Shown: piece by piece, positions 59,092-64,000 of the stretch
Layout: every line of letters begins with the position of its first letter
How positions within the stretch are numbered: the stretch's first letter is position 1
DNA from: Actinacidiphila oryziradicis
GTDB lineage: Bacteria > Actinomycetota > Actinomycetes > Streptomycetales > Streptomycetaceae
Direction of reading: 5' to 3'
Length of the DNA: 64,000 nt
Assembly: GCF_005047355.1 (NCBI RefSeq)
Contig: NZ_SUMC01000029.1
Location: 62,001-126,000 of the forward strand
Notes under the pieces: generated by a model
Told to the model about the DNA's origin: nothing
The model's input: only the letters and a program-made list of their open reading frames with translations
Databases searched by the model: none
Translations under genes and position numbers: made by a program

Positions 59092-59239
59092 TCCGGAGCG
59101 CATACAGCCCGACGTCCCGTCCAGAGCCAGCGCCGGGAATCGCGGATTCCCCGGCGGACCCCGTTTCTTCACGTGGCACGCCCTGGGGCGTGAGTGCATG
59201 ACCGGCCCGGTGCAGCGCGTGGTGCGTTCAGGCGGCTGT

Positions 59240-59440
59240 CTACTCCTCACCGACCACGACGTTCATCTGGCAGCTCACCTTGTCGCCAAACACGCCCATG
59301 ACCGTCGCGTCGGAGTACAGGGCCCGCGCCGCGATCCACGTCTGCACCGTGGCGACCTCCTCCAGCGGCCCGCGCAGCTCGACGACGACGACGCGCGGGT
59401 AGGGGTGCGGGGCCAGCGGGTCATCGACGGGGAGATCCAT
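59240..59440 (-). CDS. Small unknown protein (66 aa)
   Basis: A possible small protein starting MDLPVDDPLAPHPYPRVVV. It has a strand-helix-strand look (RVVVVELRGPLEEVATVQTW, ARALYSDATVMGVFGDKVSC) and codon bias like neighbouring genes. The ribosome site is weak. The frame extends further upstream with a less protein-like sequence, so the start is uncertain. I recognise no family. Confidence 0.45.
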   Translation of the reverse strand: MDLPVDDPLAPHPYPRVVVVELRGPLEEVATVQTWIAARALYSDATVMGVFGDKVSCQMNVVVGEE

Positions 59441-59636
59441 GCCCGGGTAACGCGGCGCCCGACGGGAGGTCACGCGAAGGCGCCCCACCCCGGTGGGGCG
59501 AGGGGCCGAACGCGATGACGCCGATGGTCTTCGGTCTGCCGCCGGCTGGGCCGCCCGCACCCCCACCGCCACCGCGCTACGTACCGAACGGGACGCGGTG
59601 CGGAACGCTCCCGAACCATCCGGTTCCGGCTTTACG

Positions 59637-59915
59637 TCAGAATTCGCCTGACGCGGCAGCGGAGACGAAAGCCGCGAAGGCGGCCGGTCCGAAGCCGAGG
59701 GCGGGCCCGTCGGGGTTTTTGGAGTCGCGGACGGCGATGATGCCGTGTGTGGCGGCGGCCTCGACGCATTCGCCGCCGGTGTCGCCGCTGTAGCTGGACT
59801 TGCGCCACTGTGCGCCCTGGAGGGCGGCGGCTTCGATGCATTCGCCGCCGGTGTCGCTGCTGTAGCTGGACTTGCGCCACTGCGCGCCGGTCAGGTCAGG
59901 GCTGCTGCTCCGCAT
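59637..59915 (-). CDS. Tandem DUF397 protein
   Basis: A 92-residue protein made of two DUF397 units: LTGAQWRKSSYSSDTGGECIEAAAL, then LQGAQWRKSSYSGDTGGECVEAAATHGIIAVRDSKNPDGPALGF. The first is truncated after its GGECIEAA. DUF397 proteins partner with the HTH/DUF5753 regulators encoded next to them and can counteract them. The ATG at 59913-59915 lies inside the 3' end of that regulator gene (20-bp overlap), so the two are translationally coupled. Confidence 0.88.
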   Translation of the reverse strand: MRSSSPDLTGAQWRKSSYSSDTGGECIEAAALQGAQWRKSSYSGDTGGECVEAAATHGIIAVRDSKNPDGPALGFGPAAFAAFVSAAASGEF

Positions 59916-60738
59916 AGCGTTCCTCCATCACCTGGGCGATCAACTCCGCCGAGTCCTCGACGGACAGGGCGGCGGCCTGCAAATGATCGTAACGGAGTGA
60001 ACGGGCTTTGACGTCGGGCGGATTCACGGTCGCGTGGCTCGTCTCATAGTCCTCGGCGTAGGCGATGTCCGGCTCGTCCGGCAGGCGGAGGATGGTGAAT
60101 GTGCCCATCAGCCCCGCGTGGGCTCCTGCCACGAACGGCAGGACCTGGACGTTGACCCACTCCCGGTCCCGGGACGCCAACAGGTGGGCCAGTTGGTGTC
60201 GCATCACCTCCGGGCCGCCCATCGGCCGGTACAGTACGGCCTCGTCCAGGACGGCCCACATCAGCGGCGGGTTCTCCCGGCGGAGGATCTTCTGACGGGC
60301 CAGGCGAGCGGTAACCCGGTCGTCGAGGCTCTCCTGCCGGAGCACGCCAAGGACAGCACGCGCGTATGCCTCGGTCTGCAACAGGCCATGCACCAACTGG
60401 GCCTGGTACGTGTAGATATGCGTGGCGTTCGACTCAGCGTCAGCGTACGGCTGGAACCACGGCGGCAATGCGCTCTTCAGGACCAGGTCCAGCAGCCGGA
60501 TCAGGGAGCCGCCCGCGCCCAGTGCGGCGTCCGCGCGTTCGGTGAACTCGGGGGTCGGGCACTTGCGGGCGGTTTCGATCTGGCCGATCAATGAGCTGGT
60601 GTAGCTGAGGATCTCGCCGAGCTGCTTCTGGCTGAGGCGGGCGGCCTCGCGGAGACGCCGCAGTTCGGAGCCGTAGTAGTCGAGCGGCGACATGCTCGGG
60701 TTGAGGTTCCGGATGTTTGTCACGGGCGCCAACTCCAT
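59896..60738 (-). CDS. XRE-family HTH regulator with DUF5753 (WhiJ/Scr1-like)
   Basis: A 280-residue regulator. The N-terminal XRE helix-turn-helix (about 22-75, LREAARLSQKQLGEIL to SLIGQIETARKCPTPEF) is followed by a DUF5753 domain (about 90-265; IYTYQAQLVHGLLQTEAYARAVL). This is the WhiJ-like family that controls development or antibiotics in Streptomyces. TACAAT (complement of 60755-60760) is a good -10, placing transcription start about ten bases before ATG 60738; GTG 60723 is an alternative start. It forms a set with the DUF397 gene and the divergent ATPase. Confidence 0.9.
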   Translation of the reverse strand: MELAPVTNIRNLNPSMSPLDYYGSELRRLREAARLSQKQLGEILSYTSSLIGQIETARKCPTPEFTERADAALGAGGSLIRLLDLVLKSALPPWFQPYADAESNATHIYTYQAQLVHGLLQTEAYARAVLGVLRQESLDDRVTARLARQKILRRENPPLMWAVLDEAVLYRPMGGPEVMRHQLAHLLASRDREWVNVQVLPFVAGAHAGLMGTFTILRLPDEPDIAYAEDYETSHATVNPPDVKARSLRYDHLQAAALSVEDSAELIAQVMEERYAEQQP

Positions 60739-60794
60739 TGCAGGTTGTATTCGGATTGTAGCTCAGGGTAGTTGGCTGATGGCACTCTTGCGGC

Positions 60795-61208
60795 ATGAAC
60801 AAGGCTTTTGGTGACGAAGACCCTCCGAGCCAGTACCGCATGACGCTGGCCGTCACCCCGCACGCGCTGCGGCACATCCGGCGGATCGTACGGACACATC
60901 TGCGGCGGTGGGGGATGCCGGAGCTGTCGGATGCCGCTGAGCTGGCGGTGACGGAAGTGCTCGCGAATGTGATCCGGCATGCCGCGGACGGGCTGTGCGC
61001 GCTGCGGGTCCTGCGGCAGGACGGCGGGATCCGGGTGGAGGTGAGCGACGGTTCGCTGGCGCTGCCCGTGCCGCGAAGGGCCGGAGAGCTGGACGAGGAC
61101 GGGCGGGGGCTGGCGCTGCTCGGGGCGATCACGCACGCGTGGGCCGCCGAACCGGCCGCCGACGGTACGGGCAAGACCGTGTGGTTCGAGCTGAAGGCCG
61201 GGGGGTGA
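60795..61208 (+). CDS. RsbW-like ATP-binding (HATPase_c) regulatory protein
   Basis: A 137-residue protein with the anti-sigma-factor kinase fold: AELAVTEVLANVIRHAADG (N box), VEVSDGSLALPVP (G1) and DEDGRGLALLGAITHAW (G2). It has no membrane or receiver domain. It is the third member of the whiJ-type set (HTH-DUF5753, DUF397, ATPase) and is divergently transcribed from the other two. Whether it controls a sigma factor or the HTH protein is unknown. Confidence 0.88.
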   Translation: MNKAFGDEDPPSQYRMTLAVTPHALRHIRRIVRTHLRRWGMPELSDAAELAVTEVLANVIRHAADGLCALRVLRQDGGIRVEVSDGSLALPVPRRAGELDEDGRGLALLGAITHAWAAEPAADGTGKTVWFELKAGG

Positions 61209-61265
61209 GCGGCAGCGGCCGTCTCATCCCCTGGGCTAATGCGTAAAGGGGTGGACATGACCCCG

Positions 61266-61271
61266 TAATGT
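61266..61271 (+). promoter_or_regulatory. -10 box of the DAHP synthase gene (leaderless)
   Basis: TAATGT ends six bases before the GTG at 61278, with no ribosome site between them, so the transcript probably begins at or near the start codon. Confidence 0.45.
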
Positions 61272-61277
61272 GGAACT

Positions 61278-62627
61278 GTGACCGTGAACGCTGATACCCA
61301 CGACGCCGGTGCGAACACCTGGCGCTCTCTTCCCGCGGCGCAGCAGCCTGAGTACCCCGATGCCGAGGCTCTGCGCGATGTGATCGCGGACCTCGAATCG
61401 TATCCTCCGCTCGTCTTCGCGGGCGAGTGCGACCAACTGCGCGACCGCCTGGGGGCGGTGGCCCGTGGTGAGGCGTTCCTGCTGCAGGGCGGCGACTGCG
61501 CGGAGGCGTTCGACCAGGTCAGCGCGGACCAGATCCGCAACAAGCTGAAGACGCTGCTGCAGATGGGCGCCGTGCTGACGTACGCCGCGGCCGTCCCGGT
61601 GGTGAAGGTGGGCCGGATCGCCGGCCAGTACTCCAAGCCGCGGTCCAAGTCGACGGAGACGCGGAACGGGGTGACCCTGCCGACGTACCGGGGCGATTCG
61701 GTGAACGGGTTCGAGTTCACCGAGGCCGCGCGGATCCCGGATCCCGAGCGTCTGAAGCAGATGTACCACGCGTCGTCGTCGACGCTGAACCTGGTGCGGG
61801 CGTTTACGACGGGCGGGTACGCGGACCTGCGGCAGGTGCACGCCTGGAACCAGGACTTTGTGAAGAGCTCGCCGTCCGGCCAGCGGTACGAGGCGCTGGC
61901 CCGGGAGATCGACAACGCGCTGAACTTCATGAAGGCGTGCGGGGCGGATCCGGCCGAATTCCGCACGGTGGAGTTCTTCGCCTCGCACGAGGCGCTGCTG
62001 CTGGACTACGAGTCGGCCCTGACCCGCACCGACTCCAGGACCGGCAAGCTTTACGACGTATCCGGCCACATGGTGTGGATCGGTGAGCGGACACGGCAGC
62101 TGGACGGGGCGCACGTCGAGTTCGCGTCGAGGATCAGCAACCCGGTCGGGGTGAAGCTGGGGCCGACGACCAAGCCGGAGGACGCGCTGGCACTGATCGA
62201 GCGGCTGGACCCGGAGCGGACGCCGGGGCGGCTGACGTTCGTCGCGCGGTTCGGGGCGGGTAAGGTCCGGGATCTGCTGCCGGAGCTGGTGGAGAAGGTC
62301 ACGGCGTCGGGGGCACGAGTGGCGTGGGTGTGCGACCCGATGCACGGGAACACCTTCGAGGCGGCCTCGGGGCACAAGACGCGGCGCTTTGATGACGTGC
62401 TGGACGAGGTGAAGGGCTTCTTCGAGGTCCACAAGGCCCTGGGGACCCACCCCGGCGGTATTCATGTCGAGCTGACCGGTGACGATGTCACCGAGTGCGT
62501 GGGCGGCGGCGACGAGATCTTCGTCGACGATCTGCACCAGCGGTACGAGACGGCGTGCGACCCGCGGCTCAACCGCAGCCAGTCGCTGGACCTGGCGTTC
62601 CTGGTGGCCGAAATGTACCGGGGCTGA
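61278..62627 (+). CDS. aroH: DAHP synthase, class II
   Basis: A 449-residue class II (plant-type) 3-deoxy-D-arabino-heptulosonate-7-phosphate synthase, the entry to the shikimate pathway, joining PEP and erythrose 4-phosphate. The motifs are LLQGGDCAEAF (metal Cys), RIAGQYSKPRS, GEFTEAARIP-like substrate loops, WIGERTRQLDGAHVEFASRI, VAWVCDPMHGNT (metal His) and GIHVELTGDDVTEC. Class II is the usual type in actinomycetes. It is probably leaderless from 61278 and ends at a strong terminator. It supplies chorismate for the TrpEG enzyme encoded nearby. Confidence 0.95.
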   Translation: MTVNADTHDAGANTWRSLPAAQQPEYPDAEALRDVIADLESYPPLVFAGECDQLRDRLGAVARGEAFLLQGGDCAEAFDQVSADQIRNKLKTLLQMGAVLTYAAAVPVVKVGRIAGQYSKPRSKSTETRNGVTLPTYRGDSVNGFEFTEAARIPDPERLKQMYHASSSTLNLVRAFTTGGYADLRQVHAWNQDFVKSSPSGQRYEALAREIDNALNFMKACGADPAEFRTVEFFASHEALLLDYESALTRTDSRTGKLYDVSGHMVWIGERTRQLDGAHVEFASRISNPVGVKLGPTTKPEDALALIERLDPERTPGRLTFVARFGAGKVRDLLPELVEKVTASGARVAWVCDPMHGNTFEAASGHKTRRFDDVLDEVKGFFEVHKALGTHPGGIHVELTGDDVTECVGGGDEIFVDDLHQRYETACDPRLNRSQSLDLAFLVAEMYRG

Positions 62628-62645
62628 CCGGAGCGGGACTTACCG

Positions 62646-62692
62646 GCCGAGAGGGGCAGGGATCACATCGATCCCTGCCCCTCTCGGCTTTT
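62646..62692 (+). terminator. Intrinsic terminator after DAHP synthase
   Basis: A perfect 19-bp stem (62646-62664 with 62670-62688), loop ACATC, followed by TTTT. It is among the strongest terminators in the window. Confidence 0.93.
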
Positions 62693-62711
62693 CACTCTGC
62701 TGGGTGCCGGG

Positions 62712-62730
62712 TAAGGTTAGGGTAACCTGA
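62712..62730. promoter_or_regulatory. Iron box (DmdR/IdeR operator) before bfd
   Basis: TAAGGTTAGGGTAACCTGA matches the DtxR/IdeR consensus TTAGGTTAGGCTAACCTAA at nearly all positions. It lies 30 bp upstream of the bfd start, so iron-loaded DmdR should repress bfd. Confidence 0.85.
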
Positions 62731-62760
62731 GCCCAGGCGCCCGAGACGGAGGTGATTCGC

Positions 62761-63000
62761 GTGTACGTCTGCTCATGCTTCGGTATCACCGAGGAGCAGG
62801 TGAAGCAGCACGCGGATTCCGGCCGGTGCACTCCCCGGCAGATCGCCTCCTCGTGCAAGGCGGGCACGGACTGCGGCTCCTGCGTCCGTCGCATACAAGC
62901 ACTGCTCGGCCGTGGCGCGGGTTGCGTCACCCGCACCGAGAAGATCCCGCCGGTGTCGGCACCGGCATCGCTGTGCACGGACGCCGCGGAAGCGGCCTGA
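62761..63000 (+). CDS. bfd: Bacterioferritin-associated ferredoxin
   Basis: A 79-residue [2Fe-2S] protein that reduces bacterioferritin haem to release stored iron. The cluster cysteines are in VCSCFG (residues 4 and 6) and SCKAGTDCGSC. The GTG at 62761 follows a near-perfect GGAGGTGATT; GTG 62752 would lie within that site. The iron box upstream implies expression in iron shortage. It is convergent with bfr, its physiological partner. Confidence 0.93.
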   Translation: MYVCSCFGITEEQVKQHADSGRCTPRQIASSCKAGTDCGSCVRRIQALLGRGAGCVTRTEKIPPVSAPASLCTDAAEAA

Positions 63001-63027
63001 GCGCCGCCCGCCGGAATCGGCTCGGGA

Positions 63028-63507
63028 TCAGCTCTCGGGCTGCTCGATGAGCTGTGCGATGTAGAGCGGCTCGCCGAGTTTCTCGACCAGCTCCAGCTGG
63101 GTGTCGAGATAGTCGATGTGGTGTTCCTCGTCCGCGAGGATGGATTCGAAGATGTTCGCCGAGGTGATGTCGCCCTTGGCCCGCATGACCTCGATGCCGC
63201 GCTTGAGCCGGTCGATCGCCTCGACCTCGACCTGGCGGTCGGCCTGGAACATCTCGGTGACGGTCTGACCGACGCGGACGTGGAAGAGCCGCTGGTAGTT
63301 GGGCAGACCTTCGAGGAAGAGGATGCGGTCGGTGAGTACCTCCGCGTGCTTCATCTCGTCGAACGACTCGTGCCTCGTGTACTTCGCGAGCTTCGTCCAG
63401 CCGAAGTTCTCCTGCATCTTGGCATGGAGGAAGTACTGATTGATGGCGGTCAGCTCGCCGGTCAGCTGCTCGTTCAGGAACTCGATGACCTCGGGGTCGC
63501 CCTGCAT
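63028..63507 (-). CDS. bfr: Bacterioferritin
   Basis: A 159-residue haem ferritin that stores iron in a 24-subunit shell. All ferroxidase ligands are present at standard positions (E18, E51, H54, E94, E127, H130) and the haem ligand M52. The start MQGDPEVIEFLNEQL (ATG 63505-63507) matches the family; AAGGA lies upstream. It faces bfd, the ferredoxin that mobilises its iron, with 27 bp between the stops. Confidence 0.96.
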   Translation of the reverse strand: MQGDPEVIEFLNEQLTGELTAINQYFLHAKMQENFGWTKLAKYTRHESFDEMKHAEVLTDRILFLEGLPNYQRLFHVRVGQTVTEMFQADRQVEVEAIDRLKRGIEVMRAKGDITSANIFESILADEEHHIDYLDTQLELVEKLGEPLYIAQLIEQPES

Positions 63508-63645
63508 GGCAGACGCCGTCCTTCCCATCGTGGATTCGACAAGTCCGCGCATCCTCGCACTTGAGCGGGGTGTGATCCAGTAAGTACATGCTTACCGGAG
63601 TTTTCCTGGTCGGGAGCATGGCGTCCGGTCTGTCACCATGGAGGT

Positions 63646-64000
63646 ATGGGTCAGCCGGAACGCCACGAAGGGGAGCTTCCTCCGGGGCAGCGGCTGCAGC
63701 GAGGCTGGCCGGTGACGCATTACGGGCCCGTGCCGCGTTTCAAGTCCGACCGCTGGGAGTTCCAGGTCTTCGGGGCGACGGCGGACGGCGAGAAGCACGC
63801 CTGGAATCACGAGGAGTTCTCGGCGCTGCCGTACTCCACCATTGTCGGCGATTTCCACTGCGTGACGAAGTTCAGCATGCTCCGGGTCGAATGGGGCGGG
63901 GTCGCGGCCTCCGCCTTCCTGGAACTGGCACCGCCCGCACCCGAGGTCACGCATGTGATGGTGTGGGCCGAGTACGGGTTCAGCTCCAATCTGAGGCTGG
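63646..64000 (+). CDS. Sulfite-oxidase-like molybdopterin oxidoreductase (3' cut)
   Basis: The N-terminal 118 residues of a protein cut by the right window edge. RGWPVTHYGPVPRFKSDRWEFQVFG followed by LPYSTIVGDFHCVTKFS carries the cysteine (C about residue 75) that ligates molybdenum in the sulfite-oxidase fold. It resembles stand-alone YuiH/MsrP-type catalytic proteins. The ATG at 63646 directly follows GGAGGT with almost no spacing, so the start is not certain. Confidence 0.85.
   Translation, partial: MGQPERHEGELPPGQRLQRGWPVTHYGPVPRFKSDRWEFQVFGATADGEKHAWNHEEFSALPYSTIVGDFHCVTKFSMLRVEWGGVAASAFLELAPPAPEVTHVMVWAEYGFSSNLRL

Noticed and set aside
59515..59793. 92-residue plus-strand frame opposite the DUF397 gene
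   Set aside because: It is antisense to a recognised tandem DUF397 protein and is proline/alanine-rich.

Overview
The window is about 64 kb of very GC-rich DNA with strong G/C bias at third codon positions, many GTG starts, ATGA/GTGA stop-start overlaps, and gene families typical of Streptomyces: a cytochrome bcc-aa3 supercomplex, a class II DAHP synthase, a whiJ-type HTH/DUF397/ATPase set, MacRS, and SAM-IV and c-di-AMP riboswitches. The order resembles the chromosomal core around the cta/qcr genes of Streptomyces (from memory, the SCO2110-SCO2165 region of S. coelicolor). It is mostly conserved core with a few accessory insertions. No rRNA, tRNA, CRISPR array, prophage or full insertion sequence was seen.

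Layout. 1-7.4 kb: end of a two-component system, GNAT acetyltransferase, nadA, an ErpA-type Fe-S carrier, two secreted or small unknown proteins, and an adenosine-kinase-like PfkB protein. 7.4-8.8 kb: two tandem TetR paralogues behind a 20-bp perfect inverted repeat. 8.8-20 kb: a cysteine desulfurase-TusA fusion, then the respiratory genes ctaC-ctaD-ctaF, an L,D-transpeptidase and a receiver-like protein, then ctaE-qcrC-qcrA-qcrB. 20-24.5 kb: trpD, a SAM-IV riboswitch with a cysteine-desulfurase-like enzyme, a stand-alone Lrp/AsnC sensor domain, and a rhomboid protease. 24.5-31.4 kb: zinc-ribbon and NYN-domain proteins, two NlpC/P60 cell-wall hydrolases (the first behind a c-di-AMP riboswitch), and two metalloproteases. 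31.4-41.6 kb: a solute-binding-like protein, two glycosyltransferases, a cholesterol oxidase, and a divergent IclR-controlled catabolic operon. 41.8-57.5 kb: acyl-CoA synthetase, phosphoesterase, SRPBCC protein, ArsA-like ATPase, glucokinase, nuclease-like, lipase-like and acyltransferase genes, MacS/MacR, phosphofructokinase, uridine-kinase-like protein, and a TrpE-TrpG fusion with a classical trp leader peptide and attenuator. 57.5-64 kb: SnoaL-like and GNAT proteins, the HTH/DUF397/ATPase trio, DAHP synthase, bfd, bfr, and the start of a molybdopterin oxidoreductase.

How the genes fit together. The cta/qcr genes encode the menaquinol-to-oxygen branch of respiration. DAHP synthase, TrpE-G and TrpD belong to the aromatic/tryptophan route. 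Glucokinase, phosphofructokinase, KDG kinase and KDPG aldolase feed central carbon metabolism. The most novel-looking unit is the operon at 37.2-40.6 kb (sugar kinase, RidA, D-threonine-aldolase-like PLP enzyme, KDPG aldolase). It faces an IclR regulator, and two near-identical palindromes lie in the shared promoter region. Its content suggests breakdown of a 2-amino sugar acid such as D-glucosaminate.

Other unusual points: a short transposon-like repeat family with 22-bp terminal inverted repeats and 3-bp target duplications, inserted at the ends of two genes; a 54-bp intergenic-type repeat inside a coding frame; and an amber codon near the start of the macS homologue.
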